Shown: piece by piece, positions 1 to 8,328 of the stretch
How positions within the stretch are numbered: position 1 is the stretch's first letter
Layout of the letters: the number at the start of each line of letters is the position of its first letter
Assembly (NCBI GenBank): GCA_030147845.1
Contig: JASBUN010000026.1
Coordinates: forward strand, 31,257-95,256
Direction: 5' to 3'
Source of the DNA: Gammaproteobacteria bacterium
Lineage (GTDB): Bacteria > Pseudomonadota > Gammaproteobacteria > JASBUN01
DNA length: 64,000 nucleotides
Notes under the pieces: generated by a model
Databases searched by the model: none
What the model was told of the DNA's origin: nothing
What the model saw: only the letters and a program-made list of their open reading frames with translations
Made by a program: the position numbers and the translations under genes

Positions 1-42
1 ATTCATCAGCGCCAGTCCTATTGAATTTTAAGTTTGGGGAGC

Positions 43-171
43 TCTGATTAATCCGCTGAAGCGGGGTTGACTGCATCGAAAAGCGGCTCAAAAAACTCGT
101 TTACCGCGTGTAAATTGCACCGCTTCTTCGCTTTCCGTCCGGTCTCCGTGCGCTTGATCAGATTAATCAGA
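43..171. repeat. MITE-like dispersed repeat, copy 1
   Basis: A 129-bp non-coding element is bounded by perfect 11-bp inverted repeats, TCTGATTAATC at 43-53 and its complement at 161-171. The interior (GGCTCAAAA, then CTCGTTTAC, then TGTAAA) resembles the interior of the element at 1895-2042. The 20 bases at 45-64 recur identically at 42727-42746. No transposase is encoded, so this is a non-autonomous or decayed element. The rest of 1-288 holds no supported gene. Confidence 0.7.
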
Positions 172-197
172 ACCGCCTGTTTATCGCCGCACAGACT

Positions 198-216
198 CAG
201 GTATATTGTATACCAG
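198..216. promoter_or_regulatory. TGGTATAC-type dyad (operator site 1)
   Basis: The site reads CAGGTATATTGTATACCAG, with arms GGTATA and TATACC around TTG. Its reverse complement aligns closely with the dyads at 830-848 and 6221-6236. It lies about 70 bp past the panD-like stop codon, so it could control a minus-strand gene beyond the left edge. The size and symmetry resemble GntR-family operators, but the regulator is not in the window. Confidence 0.55.
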
Positions 217-288
217 TTTAACGGCCATTCAAGCGATCGTAAAGCGCCGCCAGGCGCGCGCATGACCCGTGCGCGGCGATGATGGAAT

Positions 289-747
289 TCATACAGCGCC
301 GACACCGACTTGGCGTTGCGGATAGCATTCGCCGAGGCGGTTATTACCGGGCTGACCGAGCTTGTCCAAGCCCGGAGTCTGGTATTCGCGCACCTCGACA
401 ATGCCATTATTGCCGTCCACCAATACCGCCCTACTCTTGCGACCGGCAAGCTCGCTCACATCCACCTGTTCGTAGCCCATCACGATGGCCAGATCGCCGG
501 CTTTGAATTGGTGCGCCGCAGCGCCATTCAAGCACACCGCGCCCGAACCTTTGGGGCCTTCGATTACATAGGTCTGGATACGTTCGCCGGACGTGATATT
601 GACGACATCAACGCGCGTGTGCGGGTAAATGCCACCGGCTTCGAGCAGCAACGGATCGATGGTAATCGAGCCAACATAGTCGAGATTGGCTTCGGTCACG
701 GTGACACGATGCAGCTTGCCATACATAAAATGTCGCGTCGCGACCAT
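289..747 (-). CDS. panD: Aspartate 1-decarboxylase (PanD-like)
   Basis: This pyruvoyl-dependent enzyme family makes beta-alanine from aspartate for pantothenate and CoA synthesis. The proenzyme is about 152 residues. The self-cleavage Gly26-Ser27 pair, Lys11 and His13 of the GKLHR segment, Arg56, Thr59, Tyr60 and Asn74 of NGAAAH all match E. coli PanD positions with an offset of two. The ATG at 747 is preceded by GGAGGA with unusually short spacing; an in-frame ATG at 726 is an alternative. The C-terminus is slightly longer than in classic PanD. The operator at 830-848 lies 83 bp upstream. Its setting among transport and catabolic genes rather than panBC suggests a dedicated rather than housekeeping role, which is inference. 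Confidence 0.85.
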   Translation of the reverse strand: MVATRHFMYGKLHRVTVTEANLDYVGSITIDPLLLEAGGIYPHTRVDVVNITSGERIQTYVIEGPKGSGAVCLNGAAAHQFKAGDLAIVMGYEQVDVSELAGRKSRAVLVDGNNGIVEVREYQTPGLDKLGQPGNNRLGECYPQRQVGVGAV

Positions 748-829
748 GACTCCTCCGATAGGCGATGGCGGATTTCGTCGCCACCGCTGCGCTGCCAACG
801 TAGGCCGCTATAGCATCCGCGGCCATAAT

Positions 830-848
830 CTGGTATACAGAATACCAG
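830..848. promoter_or_regulatory. TGGTATAC-type dyad (operator site 2)
   Basis: The site reads CTGGTATACAGAATACCAG, with perfect 7-bp arms (CTGGTAT/ATACCAG) around five bases. It sits between the divergent panD-like gene and the alpha/beta hydrolase gene at 974, where one regulator could control both. It matches the sites at 198-216 and 6221-6236. Confidence 0.6.
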
Positions 849-973
849 CGGCGATCTGTGTTGTCCAACCACCGTCATTACTACCATAGCGCTGCCCGTT
901 TGCCGCCAATAACGTTCGTTTTCCAGTAAGCGGCGCTTCAGCCGATTCCACCGCGCCGCGCGCGAGACCAGCG

Positions 974-1804
974 ATGCCCTACATCAACGTACCGAATCTG
1001 CGTCTTTACTACGAACGCCAGGGCAACGGCTGCCCGGTGTTGTTTCTGCCCGGCATCGGCGGCGATCTGCGCAGCCACCCAAGTATATTCGACACGGACT
1101 TCGCGCAAGCGTTCGACCTACTGAGTTTCGATCAGCGTGGCAGCGGGCGCAGCGAAAAACCGGAACACGGCTACACCATGGCGCAATACGCCAGCGACGC
1201 CGTCGCCCTGATGGACGCGATCGGCTGGCATAGCGCACACGTCGTTGGCGTTTCCTTCGGCGGCATGGTGGCGCAGGAGCTGGCGCTAGAATATGGACAG
1301 CGGGTATGCAGTCTGAGCCTATGCTGCACCACCGCCGGCGGCGCCGGTGGCTCGTCCTATCCGCTGCACGAACTCGCGGATCTGTCACCGCGCGACCGCT
1401 CGCGCAAAATGCTGTCGATCGTCGACGTACGCCGCGATGCAAAATGGCAGGCGGAACATCCGCAGGAAACCGAACGTTTGCTCGATCAGGCGGCAGCCGA
1501 TGCATCACCGTTTCTACGCGAGCCGGGCGGAATCGCCGGTCTGACACGCCAGATCGCGGCACGCAGTCATCATGACACCTATGCACGCTTGCCGAGCCTG
1601 CGCGTGCCGACGCTGGTCTGCGGCGGTCGTTACGATGGCCAAGCGACACCCGAAGCGGTGACCAATCTGCAACGCGTCATCGCCGGTTCAGAATTGGCCT
1701 TCTTCGAAGGCGGACACCGTTTTTTGAGTGAAGACCCAACCGCGTACGCACGTATCGCCGAGTTTATCGTTGAGCAATGCCATAATCAGTCGGCCCTGCA
1801 GTAA
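974..1804 (+). CDS. Alpha/beta hydrolase
   Basis: A 276-residue alpha/beta-hydrolase-fold enzyme of the 3-oxoadipate enol-lactonase/esterase type. The nucleophile elbow GVSFGG places Ser94. Asp221 (GGRYDG) and His248 (EGGHRF) complete a full catalytic triad, and the oxyanion segment LPGIGG is at 25-30. There is no signal peptide, so it is probably cytoplasmic. It is divergent from the panD-like gene and shares the intergenic dyad with it, pointing to co-regulation in one catabolic unit. The substrate cannot be read from the sequence; an ester or lactone is likely. Confidence 0.85.
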   Translation: MPYINVPNLRLYYERQGNGCPVLFLPGIGGDLRSHPSIFDTDFAQAFDLLSFDQRGSGRSEKPEHGYTMAQYASDAVALMDAIGWHSAHVVGVSFGGMVAQELALEYGQRVCSLSLCCTTAGGAGGSSYPLHELADLSPRDRSRKMLSIVDVRRDAKWQAEHPQETERLLDQAAADASPFLREPGGIAGLTRQIAARSHHDTYARLPSLRVPTLVCGGRYDGQATPEAVTNLQRVIAGSELAFFEGGHRFLSEDPTAYARIAEFIVEQCHNQSALQ

Positions 1805-1894
1805 GGGTCGGCGTGTGGGTAAAAATTCTACTCATTGCGCGTTCCGATCGCCGGCCCTAAGTACTGTTTTTTTCCAACACCGCCAGACGCGCCT

Positions 1895-2042
1895 TTAACA
1901 GGTTGTTGAAAAACCCTCGGGCGGCGCCATGCGGCGTTGGAAAACGGCTCAAAATGCTCATTTACTGATGTGTAAACTGCGCTTTCTCGCCGTTTTCCGC
2001 CTTGTCTGGCATCCACCGGAGACTTTTTCAACAACCTGTTAA
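1895..2042. mobile_element. MITE with 19-bp perfect terminal inverted repeats
   Basis: A 148-bp element has 19-bp perfect terminal inverted repeats: TTAACAGGTTGTTGAAAAA at 1895-1913 and its reverse complement at 2024-2042. The interior carries the family core (CGGCTCAAAATGCTCATTTAC, then TGTAAACTGCGC). It encodes nothing convincing. Its right end supplies the stop codon and last residues of the PAS protein gene, so insertion there is directly visible. Confidence 0.85.
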
Positions 2043-2441
2043 TTCCTTCGTTTCCTGCCAACGTGCGCTAACGTCGCGCATGATCGCGGCGATGCCGCTC
2101 AGCGCGCCCGTATCGTCATAGACTGGTGCTACGGTAAACTCCACCGATATGCGTATGCCGTCTTTGCGCAGCGCCGGCACGGCCAGCAGATCGCCCGCAG
2201 CGTAACGGCTTTCGCCACCCTGCATGACGCGCTGATAACCATGCCAATGCCGCGCCCGCAGCGACTCCGGAATTATGATGTCCAGAGACCGTCCCACCGC
2301 CTCGTCCGAGCGAAAACCGAACAGTCGCTCGGCGCCGGCATTCCAATAGCCAATCACCCCTTGGCGATCGGAATAGACCACCGCATCGGCGCCGCTTTCA
2401 AGGATCGACCGACCCAGTCGCTCGACGTTCACCACGGTCAT
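2028..2441 (-). CDS. Single PAS-domain protein with a MITE-derived C-terminus
   Basis: A 137-residue cytoplasmic protein consisting of one PAS/S-box domain, roughly residues 12-128, with the typical VVYSDRQGVIGYWNAGAERLFGF start and IAAIMRDVSARW end. It is probably a small redox, light or ligand sensor. The start has a strong GGAGGGTGG ribosome site. Translation ends inside the terminal repeat of the adjacent MITE, so the final LTGC residues and the TGA come from the element. The original gene may have continued into a longer signalling protein, or may only have lost a few residues. It lies downstream of tctA on the same strand. Confidence 0.8.
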   Translation of the reverse strand: MTVVNVERLGRSILESGADAVVYSDRQGVIGYWNAGAERLFGFRSDEAVGRSLDIIIPESLRARHWHGYQRVMQGGESRYAAGDLLAVPALRKDGIRISVEFTVAPVYDDTGALSGIAAIMRDVSARWQETKELTGC

Positions 2442-2516
2442 TAATCCACCCTCCTAATCAAACTGGTCGGCACCGGCGCCGATGCGCTCACCCATGCCGA
2501 CGCGACTAGGACGCGT

Positions 2517-2544
2517 GTGCCGATAGCCGCTCGGCTATCGGCAC
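2517..2544 (-). terminator. Strong hairpin after tctA
   Basis: Perfect 13-bp arms, GTGCCGATAGCCG at 2517-2529 and the complement at 2532-2544, lie 16 bp beyond the tctA stop. No T run follows on the minus strand, so it may stabilise the 3' end of the transcript rather than act as a classic intrinsic terminator. Confidence 0.5.
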
Positions 2545-2559
2545 CGCGGGTCGCTAACG

Positions 2560-4089
2560 TCAAGCCGGATGCGTACCGGGCTGGTCGGAATCATCGCCGC
2601 CGCTGATTGCGCGCTTGATCACCGGCAATACCAGTAAGAGCACCGTGCAAGCCATGAGCACGATCGAGATCGTGCTGGAGAAAAATACCGAGGGATCACC
2701 CTGCGAACCGATCAAAGCCTGGCGAAAATTACGCTCGGTCAGCGGGCCCAATACGATCGCCAACGCCGCCGGCGCCATCGGATAGTCGAGCTTACGCAGC
2801 ATGAAACCGCCCAAGCCAAACCCGACCATCAGCCAGACGTCGTGCATGGTGTTGGTCGGCGCGTAACCGCCGGTAATACACAAAATGTAAATAACCGGCG
2901 CCAAAATTGAAAACGGTAAACGCAAAATGGCCAGGAACAGCGGAATACTCAGCACCATCAGCACTGCCGCCATGAGGTTGGAAACATACAGACTGGAAAT
3001 CAGGCCCCAAACGAAATCCGGCTGCTGTGAAAACAGCATCGGTCCCGGCGTCAGTCCCCAGATGAACATGCCGCCCAGCAACACTGCCGTGGTCGGTGAA
3101 CCGGGTATGCCGAGCGTCAGCATGGGCAACATGGAGCCGGTACTGGCGGCGTTGTTCGCCGACTCCGGCGCCGCCACACCATTGGACTCGCCACGGCCAT
3201 AGCGATCGGGATGGCGCGACATGGTCTTGGCAATGCCGTAGGCCATCAACGATCCGGGCGTGGCACCGGCAGCGGGTAATATTCCGACCACGAAACCCAA
3301 GAACGAGCCCATGTTCATGGTCAGGAAACCGCGCTTGATACACTTCATGCCATCCTTGAACGACGCCTTATCAAACGTCGGCTTGGTCATGGTGACTTCG
3401 CCGCGCGCCAATTGAATCGTCCACAGGATCTCGCCGATACCATACAAGCCGATGGCCAACACCAGAAAGCTGATGCCGTGATAGAACCCCGGCAGATCGA
3501 AGAAAATCAGCCGCGGTTGTCCGCTGATAGTATCGAGGCCGACAGTTGAGGCCAGCAGTCCGAAAGCGATCGAAAAAATGGTTTTCCAAACATCGTCACC
3601 GCTCAAGCCGACGAAGGTTGCGAACGCCACCAACATGAGCGCAAAATTTTCTGCAGGCCCGAATCGCAACGCGAACGAAGCCAGCGGCGGCGCCAAAAGG
3701 GTAAATAGCAGTACACCGATGGTGCCGCCGACAAACGACGCCGCTGCCGACGTCATCAACGCCTGCACCGCTCGCCCTTTTACGGCCATAGGTCGGCCAT
3801 CGAAAGTGGTCGCCACAGCGGTCGATGCGCCCGGTATCCCCAGCAAAATGGAACTGATCGAGCCACCGAACATCGCGCCATAATAAATCGCGGCGAGAAA
3901 GATAATCGCGCCGGTAGGGGTCATGAGAAACGTGACCGGTAACAGGATAGCGACACCGTTGACGGAGCCTAACCCCGGCATTGCACCAACGAACAGTCCG
4001 ACGGCGCAACCAATCGTCAGGATCAGAAAGTTGTGATCCTGAAACGTAACAACGAAGCCATGCATTAATGACGGGAAAATCGTTTCCAT
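2560..4089 (-). CDS. tctA: Tripartite tricarboxylate transporter large permease TctA
   Basis: A 509-residue inner-membrane protein of the TctA family with about twelve hydrophobic segments. It shows the conserved GAMPGLGSVNGVAILLP segment near residue 40 and the paired GxxPAAGATPGSLMAYGIAK and LGIPGSPTTAVLLGG regions in the middle. It forms the channel half of a sodium- or proton-driven carboxylate importer. It is the last gene of the tctC-tctB-tctA set on the minus strand. The substrate is unknown; the family carries citrate, aromatic acids and other carboxylates. Confidence 0.93.
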   Translation of the reverse strand: METIFPSLMHGFVVTFQDHNFLILTIGCAVGLFVGAMPGLGSVNGVAILLPVTFLMTPTGAIIFLAAIYYGAMFGGSISSILLGIPGASTAVATTFDGRPMAVKGRAVQALMTSAAASFVGGTIGVLLFTLLAPPLASFALRFGPAENFALMLVAFATFVGLSGDDVWKTIFSIAFGLLASTVGLDTISGQPRLIFFDLPGFYHGISFLVLAIGLYGIGEILWTIQLARGEVTMTKPTFDKASFKDGMKCIKRGFLTMNMGSFLGFVVGILPAAGATPGSLMAYGIAKTMSRHPDRYGRGESNGVAAPESANNAASTGSMLPMLTLGIPGSPTTAVLLGGMFIWGLTPGPMLFSQQPDFVWGLISSLYVSNLMAAVLMVLSIPLFLAILRLPFSILAPVIYILCITGGYAPTNTMHDVWLMVGFGLGGFMLRKLDYPMAPAALAIVLGPLTERNFRQALIGSQGDPSVFFSSTISIVLMACTVLLLVLPVIKRAISGGDDSDQPGTHPA

Positions 4090-4167
4090 ACCGCCCTCTG
4101 CTTGTAGTTTTTGATGGTGTCTGGGTTACCGTATATTTCCGCCCGCGCGCAGATCGCGAAGGCGGAA

Positions 4168-4677
4168 TCAATGCGCGTTGAAAAGACCGAATATCGGATC
4201 GAATAGCGGTTCAGTTAAACCCTTGGGCATGACTTGTTGCATCAAAATCTCAAAAAACAGGAACACCACCACCGGGATCACGATCGCCAGCGTAATAGTC
4301 ATAAACCACGAATGACGACCACGACCCATGACACGCATATGGAACACCAACAGGCCCATGATCGCGCCGTAGGTACCAATTATATAAATCGAGCCGACCG
4401 CCACGATCAGCGATCCGGTATGCAACAGCACGCTCTTTAGCTCGATGCGATCGAAGTAAGGTTGGCCGACCCAAGCGGCCGGAATTTTGCCGCGCACCGC
4501 TCGAAACATGATCATGATGGCGCAAAACAACATAATAAGAGACAGATAAAACGGGAAGGTACCACCGCCAGGGCCACGACCCTTGACCCACGAAATGGGT
4601 AGTTCCAAACTTTTCCAGGCTGTGTAGATGGAGAAAAGGGCAATGGTAAGCCCGGCCCATATCTCTGCGCGCTTCAT
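4168..4677 (-). CDS. tctB: Tripartite tricarboxylate transporter small permease TctB
   Basis: A 169-residue protein with four predicted membrane helices, about residues 8-28, 40-60, 82-118 and 128-150, matching TctB. It has the GRGPGGGTFPFYLSLIMLF segment typical of the family after the first helix. It pairs with TctA 78 bp downstream. The periplasmic receptor gene lies upstream across a 450-bp gap containing a hairpin. Confidence 0.88.
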   Translation of the reverse strand: MKRAEIWAGLTIALFSIYTAWKSLELPISWVKGRGPGGGTFPFYLSLIMLFCAIMIMFRAVRGKIPAAWVGQPYFDRIELKSVLLHTGSLIVAVGSIYIIGTYGAIMGLLVFHMRVMGRGRHSWFMTITLAIVIPVVVFLFFEILMQQVMPKGLTEPLFDPIFGLFNAH

Positions 4678-5125
4678 AATTTCTAAACCTCGCTCAGTAT
4701 GGCTATTTCGCTCAGATCATGCCGATGCCGGCGTTGTTTATGTCGTCAGCTATATCGATCATGTTCGGACTGCAGCATCGTCACGGCTCCTGCGTGCGCA
4801 CATCTGTGATCATCCGAAACTGGGAACGCCTTATATTTTTTTTGCCGTTGTCCGGTCGCATATTTTGCTACCCGGCATTTGCTTACCGCCGATAACCAGA
4901 ACCAAATCAACCGAGGCCGCACGGCTGCCGCGACGTGCACGCCTGCGCCGCAGGCATGCATACGTACCGCTTAAAAAAGCTGCCCAGCTGTGAATTGCGT
5001 TTCCGATGTCGCACCGCTACCCGCCGATTGCCAACACTTGGCGGGTAGCGATGATCCATCCGGGTACACACGGCAGGTGAACACCTGCACTCCACCCGTT
5101 ATTCGACTTTTTTCCGAGGTCCAAA
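4678..5125. other. tctC-tctB intergenic gap
   Basis: These 448 bp separate the receptor gene from the two permease genes. I see no coding potential. The notable feature is the stem-loop at 5015-5050. The length is unusual for this operon type and may contain a second promoter, but no clear one is visible. Confidence 0.5.
5015..5050 (-). terminator. Intercistronic hairpin after tctC
   Basis: Perfect 11-bp arms, CGCTACCCGCC and GGCGGGTAGCG, with a 14-nt loop and no T run, about 75 bp after the tctC stop. Such structures between receptor and permease genes commonly protect the upstream message or attenuate read-through, giving more receptor than permease. Confidence 0.5.
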
Positions 5126-6118
5126 TTATTTATTGAACTTCAACCACAGCGGCACGAGCTTTTCGTGCAACTTGTAGCGTTGGACGAGGTACTTGTGCAT
5201 CGATGCGCCCTGAATGTCGGATGCTATCAGCGAGTTCTTTTTCACGTAGCTTTTCCATTCGGGGGTTTCGCTGATCTTCTGGAACAGCTTCTGGTAGTAC
5301 TCCTGCGCATCTTTGGGCATCTTCGGCGGCCCAAGCACCATGCGATCCATGTAGTAAATCAGATCGGGCTTACCCAGTTCTTTGAAAGTCGGCGCGTTCG
5401 GGAAGGCCGGCAGACGTTCGTCGGTGAACGCCGCGATCGGATGGGATTTGCCCGCGTTATAGAAGCCAAGCTGCTCGGAAGGATTATTTACGGTCGAGTC
5501 GATATGGCCACCGACCAACTGAGCCGCAACCGTACCGCCGCCCTTATAGGGGACGTAGATCATGTGCAGACCATAAGCATCGGCCAACATGGCGGTCACC
5601 AGGGAGTCTTCCTGGCCACTGCCTGTGCCACCCATTTTCCACTTGCCGTTCGATGCTTTTACTGCTTTGACGTAATCATCAACCGTCTTGATCTTAGGGT
5701 CAGTGACCCAGAGCAGGAAGGTATCCTGCGCCATCAAGCGAATGGGCGTAAACGAGGTCGGATCAATGTTCAGCCCTTTGATGATGATCGGTGTAGTGTA
5801 AAGACTATCCAGCGTCACCACGATGTCGTAGCGGCTGCCCTTCTTGTCTTTCATGTAGCGCAACGCCTCAGCGCCGGAACCACCGCCCTTGTTGATGGGG
5901 ATGAGCGGCTGCGGACTGAGTTTGTGTTTGGCGACGATACTCTGCCAGAGGCGTCCGAGTTTGTCGGCGCCCCCGCCTTTGCCCGCCATGATGATTACAT
6001 TGACTGGATGCCGTGGTTCCCATGCTCTCGCCGTAGTCGGCGTAATGGCGCTGGCAGCTAGGCTGACGAACAGCAAAGCAGCCAAGCTAGGTAACGATAG
6101 GTATTTGTAATTCTTCAT
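5126..6118 (-). CDS. tctC: Tripartite tricarboxylate transporter receptor TctC (Bug family)
   Basis: A 330-residue periplasmic solute-binding protein. It has an N-terminal signal peptide (hydrophobic LAALLFVSLAASA, cleavage near residues 25-32) followed by the Bug-family fold: RHPVNVIIMAGKGGGADKLGR binds the ligand carboxylate, with the later MGGTGSGQEDSLVTAML and VPYKGGGTVAAQLVGGHIDS motifs. It captures an organic acid for TctAB. A dyad of the cluster-wide type lies about 105 bp upstream. The family has many members with different carboxylate ligands, so the substrate is open. Confidence 0.92.
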   Translation of the reverse strand: MKNYKYLSLPSLAALLFVSLAASAITPTTARAWEPRHPVNVIIMAGKGGGADKLGRLWQSIVAKHKLSPQPLIPINKGGGSGAEALRYMKDKKGSRYDIVVTLDSLYTTPIIIKGLNIDPTSFTPIRLMAQDTFLLWVTDPKIKTVDDYVKAVKASNGKWKMGGTGSGQEDSLVTAMLADAYGLHMIYVPYKGGGTVAAQLVGGHIDSTVNNPSEQLGFYNAGKSHPIAAFTDERLPAFPNAPTFKELGKPDLIYYMDRMVLGPPKMPKDAQEYYQKLFQKISETPEWKSYVKKNSLIASDIQGASMHKYLVQRYKLHEKLVPLWLKFNK

Positions 6119-6461
6119 TTATTGCTCCTCCGTTTAGCGGTGTATCCTGCTCCCTCTCCAAGCCCCAATTAGAACCCGATAGAGCGTCTTGCGACTTAGA
6201 CACCAGGGGAACTGAGATATTGTATACCGTATACCACAAGATCGAATGTAGACCGCATCTGGCCGAATGTCCAGGGCAGAACTACGCGATTGCCGTCAAT
6301 GGGAAACAAATTCGCCGACCGGCGGCACATGCCACTTGTGGGCCACGCTGCCGACCAGGCGGCAGCGTGTCACAGGGGGCTTGCACCGTTCCCAACCGGT
6401 GGTGATCCGTGGCCAACCACTGCGCGCAGCGCTTAGCCAAAGATTCCGGAGCCATGCAGCC
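6119..6461. other. Promoter-operator region of tctCBA
   Basis: This 343-bp gap lies between the reductase gene (stop at 6462) and tctC. It carries the TGGTATAC dyad at 6221-6236 and probably the tctC promoter. No gene is supported. Confidence 0.5.
6221..6236. promoter_or_regulatory. TGGTATAC-type dyad (operator site 3)
   Basis: The plus strand reads TGTATACCGTATACCA; the reverse complement TGGTATACGGTATACA aligns with the sites at 198-216 and 830-848. It lies about 105 bp upstream of tctC, fitting a regulator that controls the transporter together with the panD-like and hydrolase genes. Confidence 0.6.
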
Positions 6462-7505
6462 CTACTTACTCGCATGGCCGCGCTGGCCGCCCGCACTTTC
6501 AAGCGGCGCGGCGCGCACATATACATTCTCCGTAGCCATGGTCTTGTCCAATAGCTTGACGCAGGAATAAACCGCTTCGATATGCGGTATCGAGGTATCG
6601 GTCAGCCGCGCCAGTTCCAACACCGCGCCCATCACGGAATCCAATTCCAACTCTCGCCCAGCCTCAACGTCCTGCAACATCGAAGTCTTGTGCTTGCCGA
6701 CCGCCTCGGCTCCAGCGATACGTTTTTCCAATGGCACGCGGAATGTGATGCCGAGTTTCCCGGCCACTTCCGCCGCCTCGGTCATCATCTTGGCAGCCAA
6801 ATCGCGCGTGAACGGATACTGGCAAATGTCGACCAAGGTCGAATGCGTCAGGGCGCTGATCGGATTGAACGATAAGTTACCCCACAGTTTCAACCAAATC
6901 TCGGCGCGGATGTTGTCGAGTACAAACGACTTGAAACCGGCCTTGGTAAACGTCTCGGCAATCAGTTTGACGCGATCAGTCTCCTGGCCATCCAGTTCAC
7001 CGACCGGAAAGCGATTACCTTCTACGTGCTGAATCACGCCGGGAGCTTTTTTCAGCGAGGCCGGAAAAACGACGCTGCCGATGATGCGCTCGGGTTCGAT
7101 GTTCTTGCCGATCTCACCGGTCGGGTCAAGCGTTTCGAGTCGATGGCCCTCATGCGGGCCGCCATGGCGGCTGAAATACCACCACGGTACGCCGTTTTGC
7201 AACGTCACCACCATGGTGTCCGGTCCGAACAGCGCACGCATATCCTTGGCCACGGTCGCCACTTGGTGCGCCTTGAGCGCGAGCATGACGACGTCCTGCT
7301 TACCCGCCTCGGCAAAACTGGCCGTTGCGCGCACGTCTTTCGCGACCTGCTCGGTGCCATCGCCCATGACCAGCTTTAATCCGCGTTCGCGTATAGCGGA
7401 CAAATGCTCACCTCGGGCGATGAGCGTAATGTCTTCTCCGGCCAACGCCATCTTTACGCCAATGAGGCCACCTACGGCCCCGGCTCCGACGACACAAATT
7501 TTCAT
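6462..7505 (-). CDS. 2-dehydropantoate 2-reductase family oxidoreductase
   Basis: A 347-residue NAD(P)H-dependent enzyme of the ketopantoate reductase (ApbA/PanE) family. The nucleotide-binding glycine motif GAGAVGG is at residues 7-13. NGVPWW near 104, the catalytic-type lysine in AEIWLKLWGN near 206, and ELELDSVMGAVLELA near 288 follow the family order. The family includes true PanE and many paralogues acting on other 2-oxo or 3-hydroxy acids. It lies 55 bp after the FAH-family gene, probably in the same operon. With a PanD-like gene nearby a pantothenate link is tempting, but the transporter and FAH neighbours favour a catabolic paralogue. Confidence 0.85.
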   Translation of the reverse strand: MKICVVGAGAVGGLIGVKMALAGEDITLIARGEHLSAIRERGLKLVMGDGTEQVAKDVRATASFAEAGKQDVVMLALKAHQVATVAKDMRALFGPDTMVVTLQNGVPWWYFSRHGGPHEGHRLETLDPTGEIGKNIEPERIIGSVVFPASLKKAPGVIQHVEGNRFPVGELDGQETDRVKLIAETFTKAGFKSFVLDNIRAEIWLKLWGNLSFNPISALTHSTLVDICQYPFTRDLAAKMMTEAAEVAGKLGITFRVPLEKRIAGAEAVGKHKTSMLQDVEAGRELELDSVMGAVLELARLTDTSIPHIEAVYSCVKLLDKTMATENVYVRAAPLESAGGQRGHASK

Positions 7506-7560
7506 GGACGTATCCTCTGTAGTTAGTAGTAATCGGTAGTACGTTCGCGGCGCGGGGTGC

Positions 7561-8328
7561 TCACTCGTAGCGGTTGCTGAGCGTGCCGATGCCGTCGATC
7601 GAGATTTCGATGGTGCTACCCGGTTTCATTGAGCCGACACCGACGTTGGTGCCGCAAGCAATGACATCGCCGGGCATAAGGCGCATATCATGCGAAAGCA
7701 TGCTGACCAAACGCATTGGTCGAAAGTGCATGTCGGAAACCGGGTAGTTCTGCCGCTCCGAGTCATTCAGCACGCTGCGAATCACAAGTTCATCGGGTTC
7801 GAGCCCGGTGGCGACGACGGGACCGAAAACACCGAAGGTGTCAAAACTCTTGGCGCGGGTCCATTGCACGAACGACTTGTCCTTGTTTAGCAGTTCCACC
7901 GCGGTCACATCATTGACGCAGGTGTAACCGAATACGTAGTCGCTCGCTTCCGCTTCCGACACCTCGGCACACTCGCGACCAATGACAATGCCGAGTTCGC
8001 CTTCGAATATCACCTTGCCGTCGTACGAAGCGGGTTTACGAATAGTCTGCCCGCCGGCCAGATAGGCGCTCGGTGATTTAATGAAATAAAGCGGTTCTTC
8101 GGGCGTGCTGAGCTCCAGCTTACTGGCCAGCATGGCGAAATTATTCCATAGGCAGATCATTTTGCTCGGTTCGGTCGGCGTCAGCAGATCAACCGCGTCG
8201 AGTTTGAGCCGCTCATCGGTCGGCGCACAATCGCCGAACATGTCACCGTGATAAACGGTTAAAGCGTCGCCATCCAGGATACCGAATTTCACTTTTCCCT
8301 GGTCTCGAACTCGAATCCATTGTGCCAT
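7561..8328 (-). CDS. Fumarylacetoacetate hydrolase family protein
   Basis: A 255-residue FAH-fold enzyme. The metal-binding acidic residues are visible as Glu109 and Glu111 (IFEGELGIVIG) and Asp140 (YTCVND), with the Lys160/Asp163 segment (AKSFDTFGVFGP) and the closing CGTNVGVG loop. Family members hydrolyse C-C bonds in 1,3-diketo acids, decarboxylate oxaloacetate or isomerise dienoates. It is the first gene of the two-gene unit with the ketopantoate-reductase-like gene. It probably acts on the acid imported by TctCBA; the exact reaction is not readable. Confidence 0.87.
   Translation of the reverse strand: MAQWIRVRDQGKVKFGILDGDALTVYHGDMFGDCAPTDERLKLDAVDLLTPTEPSKMICLWNNFAMLASKLELSTPEEPLYFIKSPSAYLAGGQTIRKPASYDGKVIFEGELGIVIGRECAEVSEAEASDYVFGYTCVNDVTAVELLNKDKSFVQWTRAKSFDTFGVFGPVVATGLEPDELVIRSVLNDSERQNYPVSDMHFRPMRLVSMLSHDMRLMPGDVIACGTNVGVGSMKPGSTIEISIDGIGTLSNRYE

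Noticed and set aside
1828..2061. Minus-strand frame of 77 codons across the MITE
   Set aside because: It consists almost entirely of the repeat and its inverted ends, with no independent coding signal.
5165..6061. Plus-strand frame of 298 codons opposite tctC
   Set aside because: tctC shows clear family motifs; the opposite frame is an antisense shadow.
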